Shown: in pieces, positions 35,401-47,400 of the stretch | Numbering within the stretch: position 1 is the stretch's first letter | Layout of the letters: every line of letters begins with the position of its first letter | Source of the DNA: Chlamydomonas sphaeroides | Taxonomy: Eukaryota; Chlorophyta; Chlorophyceae; Chlamydomonadales; Chlamydomonadaceae | DNA length: 64,000 nt | Direction of reading: 5' to 3' | Assembly: GCA_001662425.1 (NCBI GenBank) | Contig: BDDC01000335.1 | Location: forward strand, 1-64,000 | Position numbers and translations under genes: made by a program | The notes under the pieces: model-generated | What the model saw: the letters and a program-made list of their open reading frames with translations, nothing else | What the model was told of the DNA's origin: nothing | Database searches by the model: none

Positions 35401-38400
35401 CAGCTACAAGAACCGCAGCTTCGCTTACACCTGGTGCGGCATACGGGACATGGGGCCGTCCACGCCATTGCAGGGGCCCATAAGGCTGCCGTGCCGCCGC
35501 AGCAGAGCTGGTGCCGCTTTCCGGCCGAGCCCAGGAGCGTCTTGAACTCGGCGGCGCAGCGTGGTTCGCAGCATGGTTCGCGCAGGCCGGGTGGACATGC
35601 AATGTATTCGTCATGCCATGTCATTTGTGCCGACTACCCAGAATCTTCCGTCCCCAAACCCCGCAGGCCCATCCACGTGCTGCGCATCTACGCCACGATC
35701 CACTTCGGGCTGTTCGACATCGCCACGCTGACGCTCATTCAGGTCTCCTACGACTGCCAATGGCTGGGCAGCGGCAGCAGCGCGCGCGGCCGCATGTTTA
35801 CGTTCCCGGAGAAAGGCGAGCGGGGCCGCGGGGCCGGCAGCGGCTGTAGCGGCAGCAGCTGCTTCGCTAGTTGCCGTGACCCGGGGCTGCGCAGGCTCAT
35901 TATGGCGCGCGCCTCTGACGCCCTAGCAGGCCGTGTTTTCACAAGCGCGTACGGCGGCGGATGCACGTGGTCTTGTACCCTGGACGCCCCGCCCCGATAC
36001 CTCACCCTAGGCGGCTCCGCCCCAGGGTACTTGCTTCTGTTTCTTCTTCACACGCCCGGCACGCCCGACGCTCTTGCGTCTCCTGCACACCGCCCCAACG
36101 CGTCCCCGATCCCGCCCATGCCGCTGCAGTGTGCTACACCGCGCCGCACGTGGTGCCGTTTGCGGTGGGCCTGGCGACGCAGGTGCTGTTCGTGGTGGCC
36201 GCGGTCATCTTCTTCACTGGCGAGTTTGAGGTCAACCCCATAAGCCGCCGCTTCACCTGCTGCGCACACAGTCATGTCGAGGTGGGGCCGGGGGCTCACC
36301 ACGCGTGTGGTTTACGAACTTGGCACGCCCTGGGTTGATGGCGCGTCGGTCGTGCATGTGAAGCACCCAGGGACGCGTTCAGGTGCGCCGGTGCGGGAAG
36401 CGAAAGCCAGCGCCGCCCTGAGAGACCTCGGTCCCCGGCCCGCCCAGACCGCGTGCCAATATATAGGTTGCCTGGCGTCGGATATGTGCATGGGTGCGGC
36501 CGCAGCACCCGCCGATGTGTGTTCAACTTAAAGGGCCGAAATGGAGTACCACCGCATTGGTCATGCGTAGGAAGAAAGTAGGGATGCGTTTAGATGCACC
36601 CGTGCGGGATGCAAAGCCCAGCGCCGCCTTGAAAGAACCCGAGGTCCGCCCGTTCAGCCCGCGCACCGATGTGTAGGTTACCTGACGTTGATGTGTGTGT
36701 AGGCGTGGGGGCTGGTGCGGCCAGGGAATGACGCTGGGGAGTGCGGTATGAGAACAGCGCTGCTGGGGGCACGGGCCCCGCGCCGCTCCGGCGGGGCCCG
36801 AGTCGGGGCTGTGGCCCCAGTGTGGCTGCCACCCTACGCCCGCCCTCGTTCCAGCTGCCACACTGCCGCGTGCTCCTGCCCTGTGTCCTGGCATGCCCCT
36901 GCCCAAACCGAACCCGTCCCTGCCCGCACCCACCCTAAGCCTGCCCTGCCCCGCCCGCTCCTCCCCAGGTCCGCGCCTTCACACTCAAGGTCACCATGAC
37001 CGTGGTCTACGTCATCGTGGGCTGGCTGCAGGTCCAGACCGCCATCCAGACCTTCCTGTGCCTCGCGCTCACCTGGGTGTTCTTCACCAACATGCCCTAC
37101 ATGTTTTCGCTCATCAACCACATCCGCGTCGGCTCCTACCTGGCCGTTAGCTGGGCCGCCATCCTGGCCGTCGCGATCCTATTCAAGCCCGGCGGCGGCG
37201 CCGAAAAGGTGGCGGCGTACGAGCAGCGCATCACGGACGTCATGCTGTTCGGCCTGGCGCCCGTGGCGCTGCTGGGGTTCGGTGCGTCCTTCTTCCGGCT
37301 GCACACGTGGTCGCGATTCGTGCGCAACCGCTTCAGGTGAGCGTGCGGAGGAGCGGGGCGTGCGAACGAGGGCGCAGGGCGGCTGCCGACGCCGATGGAG
37401 CGCAGCCGAGCCCCGGGCGCGGCCGTTGGCGCTTGCCGCCCTAGCTGCGCCCACGTGTTGCTGCCTGGAGCTGATGTGTTGCTGCCTGCCATCGGTCGCT
37501 GCAGGGAGGCGCCCCCGGGGTCCAAGGTGAAGGACATCTACCGTTTCCGCGACCCCATCGAGGTGGAGATCATATCGCGTGTCGCGCGCCAGTGGATCGA
37601 CGACGAGGTGAGGCCGACCATCTTGCTGCGTATCGAGTGATGGCGCCGTGTGGAGCTGGCTGACACCTGTTTCGACAAGGACTCTGGTCGGAAAGGCCGC
37701 CAACCCCACCCACACGTACCCGGGGCCCCACTTACCTCTCCCCTTGCTAACCTGCCCGCTCGCCTCCCCGCTCCAACGCCACCAGGTGCTGGACATGGAC
37801 TGCGTCAAGGAGGCGGAGGCCATCATCAAGGCCGGCCTGGTGCTCTTCCCCACGCGCGCCTTCATGATCATGCTCTACTCCAACTTCCTGTGGGACGTGC
37901 TTGACAACCCGCAGGTGCGGTCTCCAGCCGTCAGCCGCCATGCGCTGCGATTGCGTACACCAATTGCTAGCCCCATGCGTGTCGCGCATGGGGCGAACGA
38001 ACCTGGCCCTGCGCTGCCTCCTTTCAGCCTAATTAGGCTTGCCGTGTTGTTGTGTGCGCTCACCGCCGTCGCACGCTTCTCCCGCGCGCCCTTCACACCC
38101 GCAGGCGGGCTATAGCCAGCTGCAGGCTGCCAAGAAGGCCAACCCCAACTACATGGAGCGCTTCGCCATCTACCGCCGCGAGCAGGAGCACCTGGCTCGC
38201 ACCGCGCAGACCAAGGGCAACGGCGAGAGCACGTTGGACCTGGTGTCGTACGTGGAGTTCCAGGTACGGCATACGGCACGGCTGTTGCACCCGCACGACA
38301 GCGGCACGGGGCCACGGGGTACGGTAGGGTCCGGTGTGCCCGGTGCCCCGCTTCAGCTGCCTCCGCTGTTACCGCGGCCCCCTCGCAGCGAAACTACCGG

Positions 38401-41400
38401 TTGGCCATGCGCGCGCACCGCGAGGCGCTCATCGCGACGCGCTCCTTCTGGCAGTACCTGCTGCAGCCGCACATCACCTTCACCACGCTGTCCAAGAGCC
38501 TCAACACCATCGAGTCGTCCATCGTCAAGGTATTGCGGCGGCGCAGCGGCCCATGCGCCCGCACGCACCAGCCCCTCACACGGCCCTACCGCACTGCACC
38601 ACAACAAGACAACGCGAGTCTCCCCATGCAACCCTACCCAAGCCCCACCTCCGCTGCTCCATCCACGACTCATCCGTACCATGCCGTGCCCTGCCGTACG
38701 GCGCGCAGGCCGACAAGGTGTACCGCACCGTGCTGGAGCGTTACCCGTACAGCGCCAAGATGATCAAGGGCTACGCGCGCTTCCTTGAGGGCGTCAAGAA
38801 CGACCCCTGGCGCGCCTCCAAGTTCTACACCGAGGCGGAGAAGCTGGAGGCGGAGCGCGAGGAGGAGGCGGCAGCGCTGGAGCTGGAGGGTCTCGATGGC
38901 GACAACGACAGCCGCCTGCTCAACAAGGTGCGTGCGTTCTGCGTGTGGAGGGGTTCAAGCTTGTGATGGGCTGGCTGGTGCAGCGGGGATGGGAGGAGCC
39001 AGGGTGCAGGACGGCGGTCGTTGGCGGTGCTGTCGTTCGTGAGGTGCCGCCGTGTCGTGTGTGCGGTGTGCCAGCGTGCGGTGTTGCAGTGTTGGAGCCT
39101 GACACCATGAAGCCTTAAGCCCCGCCTCCCATGGCGTGCCGTTGGCGGTGGCGGCTGCAGGTGGACGAGCGGGTCAACGCGGTGGTCATCATCAACAGCC
39201 GCGGCCAGATCCAGATGGCCAACAAGCTGGCCTACACCATGTTTGGCTACAACAAAGGTACGGGCCGGGGCTGGTGGTGGCAGTGCAGGCGGGGAAGGGC
39301 GGAGGGCCGGCCCGGCTTAGGATCGCCGACCAGCCGCCGTCGACACGAGCCTGACGCAGCACACACCCCTCGACCAACCGTACAACTCCGCTCGCGGCTC
39401 ACCACCGCCGGCGCCACGCCACCCGCCCGCCCAGCAACCTGCCGCCGCCGACCCGCCGCTCTGTCTGCCCGTGCCCAGGCGAGCTGGAGGGCAAGAACGT
39501 GGCCATCCTCATGCCGCTGCCCTTCAGCCAGCGGCACAACGGGTACATCAAGCGCCACATCACCACCGGCCGCGAGACGGTCATGAACCGCGTCACCGAC
39601 CTGGTGGCGCTGCACAAGGACCGATACGTGTTCCCCTTCCGCCTGGCCGTGTCCAAGGTCTCAGGCGCGGGAGACGAGTGAGTCGTGGTGCCGTCGAGGT
39701 GCTCGGACCGCGCCCTCCACCACAGCCTCTGCGCTCTGCGGCCTCGTGCTTCTCCCTCGGCGCTTACGCTCTGCGGCCTCCTGCTTCTCCCTCGGCGCTC
39801 CCGCTCTGCGGCCCCTGCTTCTCCCCCGGCGCTCCCGCTCTCCTGCTCTCCTGCCCGCCTGCCAACATGCTGGCCTCGGCCGCGCCTGCCCCGAGCCCGA
39901 GGGGGCCACGGCAAGCGCTCCCCTCGCGGCACCTCATCGCCACGCCCCCTGCCCTCCCCCGCCGCCAGCTCGCTGTTCATGGGTGTGACCATGCCGGTGG
40001 AGCCGCCCCCGGATGTGGCCAACGTCTACATCCTGCTGGGGGGCACCGTGGCGGCAGTGGACCAGGTGCGGCCACAGCCACCACACGGCGGCCGCCAGTG
40101 CTCAATGGCGGTGCACACGGGGTCTACACGGCGCCGCGGCATGCGGCGGGGAGCCCGCGCACGCCACCTCCCCACCTCCGGCTCTGCCATCCGCCCGCCC
40201 TGCAACCACTCCCCCGTGCCCCAGGCCTTTGTGGACTGGTTCGGCTTCACGGTGGAGGACTACCTGGGGCACCCGGTGCACACGCTGGCGGTGGACCCCA
40301 GCCCCTTCAAGAAGCTGGTGGAGGACGTGGCGCGGCACGACCAGCCCGACGAGGACGGCCTGTGCCCCGTGTACCTGGGCGCCGCGCACGCGCTCATCAA
40401 ACACAAGTTCACCGACCCCGTGGACGTCAGCCTGCGGCTCAGGGCCACGGGTGCGTCACGTGATTCTGACGGTTGACGGTTGGCGGTTGGCGGTTGGGCG
40501 CATGCAGACGTGCAGGAGCGCGGCCGCCCTTCTCAGGCACGCGCCAACCGCAACCAAACCCCGTGGCCCGCGCCCGCGCTGCAGGCCTGGGCACCGAGAC
40601 GATCTACCGGGTGGAGATGCGGCGCAACCAGCCGCCCGTGGAGCTCATCCTGACCAACCGCAAGGGCCGCATCATGTTCATAACCTCGCCGCTGGCCAAG
40701 GCGCTGGGCCACACGCCCCGCAGCCTGCGCAAGGTGGACATTGGCGAGCTGCTGCCGCAGCCCTTTGGCGCGCTGCACGCGGCGTGGATCCGGGTGAGCA
40801 CTGCTGCGGGTGGGGTGAGGGTTGTGTTCGTGATGGCGTGGAGCCCCGCGAGCTGCGGAGCTGCCGGTGGGGCGGGAGGTGAGGTGTGTGTCTGGAGGAA
40901 GCGGAGGCGCCGGTCGTCGGTGGCCAGCGCACTGTGCCCTGCCGCACGGAGCGCGGGGTTGTTGGTGCGTGCCGCGGCCGTACGACCTCCCGGCCACCAA
41001 CCGCGCCACCTGCCGCGCTGCCCACCCTGCCGACGCCGCAGGAGGCGGCAGAGACCAAGCCGCAGCCGCTGAGCTGCCGCGGCAGCGTGACCATGGTGCT
41101 GGGGCCCAGCCCCAAGGTGCAGCAGCCGGTGCGGCTGAGCGTCAAGAGCACGGACGAGAGCGGCGAGCAGCAGCATGTTGTCAAGGTGCGGCACGGAAGG
41201 CTGGGTGGCGGGGTGGAGCGGCGAGCCGGCGGCCTTGGCGTGTACAGCAGGGCCCCGGGGGTGGTAGGCTTGCGCTATGCAGCTTGTCAAGCGCGTCAGG
41301 CCGCCGCCTGCGGTGGCGCCTGCAGGCCCCTTGCCGCCGCCGCCGTCGCCGCAGCGACCGCGGTCAGCTCAGGGTAATCGTGCGCTGACCCTTGCCATTC

Positions 41401-44400
41401 CTCTGACCGCCGCCGCCGCCAGGTCGCGCCGTCGACACTGGGCGAGGGCCTCGACGAGCGGCGCCTCCGCATCACCATCGACACCTCGGGCACCGTGACC
41501 GGCGTCGGCAGCTCGCCCACGTCGCTGTTCGGCTTCAAGCCCGCGGCGCTCATGGGCCGATCGCTGTCGGACTGCATCGACGTGCTCCACACGAACACGC
41601 GCGCCGTGTCAAACGCGGCCGTCGCGGCCGCGGGCGGCGACCCCTCTGCCGCCGAGAGCGCGGCCGCGGACGAGATGCGCAAGGTCATCTCGCTGCTGCT
41701 AGGCCGCGCGCTAGAGCGGCCCGGGTCGTCATGGCGAGTCGGTGTCATGCCGCCGCTCGACAACATCCGCTCGCTCGGCAGCATCGCGACGGCGCTGCTC
41801 GCAAAGCAGACGCGGCCAGCTGTCATGGAGCTGGACGTCAAGGTCGACCTGGAGGACCTCGCGGCCGGTCGCGATGTGTCCATAAACATCTCGCTGTGGC
41901 GCGCCGACCTGGTGTGCGGCGTGCTGGAAGTGGACAAAGACGGGCTCGTGCTGACGTCGCAGGATCACCCGTTCTATCCCTCGGGCCTGCTGTTCGGAAC
42001 GGCATCGCCGACCATGCTACGGCAGTCGCTAGCTCGCTACCTGCAGCTCGGCACGCGCACGGTCGACGCGCTTTATGAACCGGAAGCGCGATCCGGACGC
42101 AAAAAGGGCGGCCTTAAGAGCAGCGGCGGCGCGCCCAAGAAGGTTGGCCCGCCGCGCGCGATGCAGGGCTGGCATGCCGACGGTGAGGCGCTGCCGCTGA
42201 CCGTGCAGATGGTCCGCAAGGAGGGCGCCGCCAGTCGGTCGTATGTCGTATTGCATTTCAAAGAGCCCTGCCGCGGCCACAAGGATTTCATCGCTCACCT
42301 GCACCGAGGCCCCGTCGAGCCAACGGCATCGCCGGTGGTAGACGCCGAAAGCACGCCGCCGACGGTTGCCAACATGATCGTGGCGGCAGCGGCGGCGGGC
42401 GCGAGCCCCGTCGACCCCCCGCGCAAGCGGGGCAGCTCGAATGCGGTGCCGTCGACGGCTCGGCCGACGTCGGCGCTTAAGGCGCCGCCGCCGCCGCCGC
42501 TGCTCAAGCCGCCACAGCCGACATCCGCCACGCCGGCGCTGTCGCGGCTGGACTCACCGCCGACGCCGACACCGCCGCCGGTACCGCCGCTGCCGCTGCC
42601 TTCTTCCACGCTGCCGTCGGCTGGCGGCGTCGAGCCCGGCCCCGGCATGCCGACGCCGCCCAACGAGGACGCCGCAGCCACTGCGTCGGCCTACCCCGCT
42701 CGTTCCCCGGCGGAGCTACCCGTGCCGGCGGCCGCGCTGGCGCCGGCGCCGCCGGCGCGCGTCATTTCCACACCCGCTATGGACCAGCCCCGAGTCACCG
42801 GCGGCGGCCGTAGCGCATCGCCGCAGCCCGGCGCGGTGGGGCACGGCGCCGCCGGGCCGGGCCCAAGCCGCTTCGCCGAAGGCGCGCCGGCCGCTGCCGA
42901 AGGCGGAGGCGACAACACGATGCCGCTGCCGTCGGCGGTGCAGGGCATGACCCTGTACGACTACATGGTCGGCGGGCGGCCCATGACGCCTGAAGAGGAC
43001 CTGGCAGCGCTCTTTGACCGTGTAGTGGGCGGCGACGGCGCCGCCGCCACGCCCGCCGACGGCGCCGCCAGGCCGCCGCGGCCAGCGGCGGCCCGCATGG
43101 TGCCGGCGATGCGCTCGCTCAACAGCGATGGCCTGGCGGCGGCAGGCTCGACGGACAACCTGGGAGCCGCCGCCAAGGCCGCGGTCTTCCCAGACCCCAC
43201 CGCCGACGGCCCGTCGGACGACGCCGCTGCGGTGCCGGCGCCACCGCCGCCGCCGGCAGGGGAACAGCCCAGGGAGCTACGGCCGCCGCCGTCCGAGTCG
43301 CCTGTGCAGCAGCTGGCGGCAGTGTCGCCGTCGGCGGCAGCGGGGCTGAGCGCGCTGACCAGCGCCGTCGCCAGGGCCACGACGCCGCCGCCGAACGTCG
43401 CTCGCGCGCCCTCGGGCCCATCGTCGCCGCCGCCAGCGCCGCCGCCGCCAGCCGCCATGTCTGTCCCCAACACGGGCAGTGGCATGCAAGCGGCAGCGCC
43501 GTCGCCGGTCGAGTCAGCAGCAGCGCTCGCCGCCGCCATGGCCTCGTCGCAGCGCGGCCTGGCGGCGATGCCGTCACCACGCGGCGGCACAACCGACTCG
43601 CGCTCGCGCATGCTGCAGCATTCGCCTAGTCAGCAGTCGGCAGGCAGCGGCGGTGGCGGTAGCCATGCCCTCAGCCGGCTCAACAGCGTGAAGCAGGTCT
43701 CCTTCGCTCCGATGCAGCTCGCGATTGACGAGCTCGGGCGGGTCGAGCGCATGCCCTCCCAGCCGCAGCTAGGGCTGCTGATGGAGCGGGTCGCAATGCT
43801 GCCCGGCTTCGTGGCGCCCGACCGCGGCAGTGGCGGCCCCCGCGAATCCGAATCCAACGGCCGCCGCGGTGGCCAAGCCTCCGGCGCCTTTGACCTGCCG
43901 GCCTACCTACTCGCGGTGCCGCCTGCCGAGCCGGCGCATGAGGTCGGCGCTTACGGCGCCGCCATCGGGCTCGAGGCGCTGGGGTCGGCGGGCAAGATCC
44001 GGAGCAACGTCAAACTTACTCGGATCCGGGAGTGGGTCATGACCGAGGGCGATCGCTACTTCAGCCTGGAGGACGTCCGTGACATTGGTGACACGGTGTA
44101 TCCGTTTGGGCCCGACCTCATCCAACGCGAAGATTCGAGGTACGAGGTGGTTGGGTTGTTGGGTTGGAGCGGGTGCGTTGGCGTGTTGGCGTGTTCGCGA
44201 GGGCGTGCAAACAGAGGGACCATCAACCGGCGCGCAGGGCTCGGTGGGGCCGTCGACTGCATGGGTCTGAGCCGCACCGGTAGCTGCACGCCGCCCTGCA
44301 CCGTGCCCCCGACCTGCCACCCTGACACCGAACACTCCACGCACCCACCACCCCCAGGCTCTCCAACCCGCTCCTGCTCGACGGCAACGGCGGCCACGCG

Positions 44401-47400
44401 CGTGGTGGCGACGAGGACGAGGACGGCGACGGCGCGGCGCCGAGCCGCTGGGCTGACGCCGACGCAGCCGACAACGCTGATTTCGATGACTTCAATGATG
44501 ACGGCGACGACGCATACGGTGCTGTGTTGTTGGAGTCCATGCCGCGTGGCGTCGATATCGTACATCGCGCCGCCAAGTGAGCGAGGCGGGCGCTTGGCAG
44601 CCTGCTGGGGGACAATGGGTGCTGAGGAGGCGGGCCGGGGCTTGGGGTTGTGGTTGGCTCGCGAGTTGGGGTTGAAGCTGGCGTCGTTGGGGGTCAGCGC
44701 TGCGTGTGAAAGCTGCGGTTGGGGGCCTTGCCTGTGCTGCTTTGCCGCCGCAGGGAGGCCAAGATGGGCCGCCAGGCAGACGGCCCCGCGGACCGCGGCG
44801 CTTCCGCCAGCGGCGGCGGCGGCGGCGGCGACGGCGGCGGCAGCGGCGACGACGAGAACAGCGAGGCCGGCGACGACCGGCAGTCGGGCATGGGCAGCGC
44901 CACTGACCCCAGCGGCACCGGCGGCAGCAGCGGCGTCGCGAGCAGCTCGGCGCAGGCGGACTTCCGCCGCGGCAAGCGCTGCCGCAAGCTGCTCAAGATG
45001 CTGTCCACGCCGGCGGTGCAGCGGGCCACGCGCGCGTTCCGTTGGCAGGTGTGCACCTGCTGCAAGCCAGGGGTGACGTGAGGACCGCCCTCGCGCTGCC
45101 GCCCTCGCCTGACCCTGCCAGAACTTTCCCCTAGCTCAACCCAACGGTAGACAGGCAACTCTGGCCCTGGCTCTCGCAGCCCCCATGGACCTTTCCTTTA
45201 CCCCCGGCCCCTGCCCTCGAACCGGCCCTCGCAGGCGCTGCTGGCCATTGCGGTGCAGCTGCTGGCCAACCTGGCCTGCTTCGTGCTGCTGACGGTGCTG
45301 CTCATTGACCAGGGCAGCGGCCTCAAGGAGCTCAACGACGTGGGCAAGGCGCTCGTGTCGATGCACGACAGCCTCCTGTCGCTACAGGTGCGGTGTGGCA
45401 GGTGTGGGCGGTCGGGTGTTGCATAAGGGGCGGTATGGGTTGGGGATGGAGGCGTGGGCGGGTGTGGGAGAGGCTACGGCGGCGGCCGCTGCTCACTTGC
45501 CGTAACCCGTGTGCCGTACCCTTGTGCCGTACCGTGCCAGGTGATGGACAACCTGTACACTAACCGCTCCGCGGCGGGCGTTGGGCTGTACGACAGGGAG
45601 TCCATGCCGCGCCTGGAGCGCGAGCTCAAGCAGTCGCTCGACGTGAGTCGCTCCCCTTGCGCCCCGCAGCGGTGGCCCTTTGGGCCGCAGCCACCCCCGC
45701 ACCTCGGCCGCAAGCGCTGCAGCCAGCCGGGTCCGGGGCTGCCGCCTGCTCGCCACCCTCCGCGGCCCAGAGCTCCCCGCCCTCGCCACCCTGCTCAACC
45801 ACACCACCACGCCGCATTTTTCACTCGGCCCTGGCCCGCGACGACGCAGGATGCCTGGTACGCTCACAACAACGTGTACCTGGGCGCCAAGGCGCTGCGC
45901 CACCTGCCCACGCGCTACAACCTGTCGGCGCTGTGGACCGAGTACAGCCACCAGGAACTGCTCTTCTACGGCCCCGCAGCCACCGACCAGCGCAGCACCA
46001 CGCTGTGGCGGCTGGGCAACGCGTTCCTGCGCCAGGTGCGGCCCTTCCCGCCCCCTCAGGCACGGCAACACATACTGTTGCCACTACATTCCTCCCCCCG
46101 GGTTCGTTACTCCCATGGTACTCCCCCGGGGCCTCGAGGCCACCACGATTGGCTTGGGCGCCGCTGCGGCCGGCCGCTGCCGCCGCTGCTGCACGCCATG
46201 CAAGAATTAGTTTTGTGACTGCGTGGTCTCGCTCTGCACGCCACGCCTCGCGGGCGGGATGCGACCGCGTTGGGTCCCTGGCTGACGCTCCGGAGGCTGC
46301 AAACAAGCTTGTTGCTCCCGCGGTACACCCATGCTCCGCCCCTGCTGCTGCTTGTCACGGCGCAGGGCTTTGAGCTGCACCACCGCCACCAGCAGCTGGC
46401 GGCCACGCTGGGCGCCCTCAGCGCCAGCGACCAGTACAAGTGAGTGAGCATCGCACGTGACGTGCGTCGCCGCTGCCTGCCACGCCAGGCCGGCTGGCGC
46501 ATCACGAGCACCACTGCTCGCCCCCGCCTGCCTGCCGCGGCCCACGCTACTACGGGGCAGCGGCTGGCGGCCTTGAGCTCCGCCGCAACACGACCCACGA
46601 TCGGCTCTCAATTGCGCGTCGCCACTCGATCGCGTTGCATCTGCGCCGTCGCCTCGCCGCCATCACTCGCTCACCACTTCTGCCGTACCGTTCCTCCGCT
46701 GTCGCCCCAGGTACATCCACTCCAATGGCCTCTTTGAGCTGTTCAGGGGCTACTACCTGACGCTGAACGCGCTTGTGTTCGAGGCGGTGGACGCCAGCAA
46801 CTCTATTAACCAGCTGCAGCTGGTGCTGCTCGTCATAGAGGGCTGCTGCATCTGCGCGCTCGTCGTCGCGTACATGGCTTGGCTGCTCAAAAAGGTGCGG
46901 CACCGCCCGCTGCGCTGCGCTGCTGGAGTCGCTGGGCGGGCCGCCCCCGCTGCCAGAACGTGTGTCCTTACTTGTCGTACCGTCACGTCGTACTGCCTGG
47001 GGTTGACCGTTGACCGCCGACCGTGCCGTACGCCTCCCCGGCCCTGTCCGTACGGTCAGGTGGACAATCAGCGGTACGGCATGTACGGCGTGTTCCTCAT
47101 CGTGCCCGTTGGGCTGGTCCGCGGCCTCGCCAGCAAGGCGGTCACGGTGGAGGAGGAGAACAGCGACGGAGAGGAGGAGCACGGCGAGGAGCACGGCGCC
47201 GAGGAGATGGCGGCTATGGGCCACATGGCGGGCGGTGGCGGTGGCGGCGCCGGCGCCGAGGGCGACGGCGGCGGCGGCGGCGGCGGTGGCGGCGGCGTAC
47301 GCATGAACTTAGACAACAACCAGAACAGCAAACGGTGCGACCTTTGTTTGGCGCCTGGCAGCTCACCAAGCCGCCACCCTCGCTGGCGCGCCCCCCTGAC

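Noticed and set aside
42441..43691. Long open frames on other strands and frames within the exon 41423-44139
   Set aside because: They are Arg/Pro/Ala-rich shadows of a high-GC exon; the frame kept is supported by phase with 35 other exons and PAS similarity.
41495..45076. A single long protein reading through 44140-45076
   Set aside because: After 44139 the frame runs into intron sequence; splicing at TCGAG/GTACGA to 44358 keeps an acidic exon and later membrane exons in phase.
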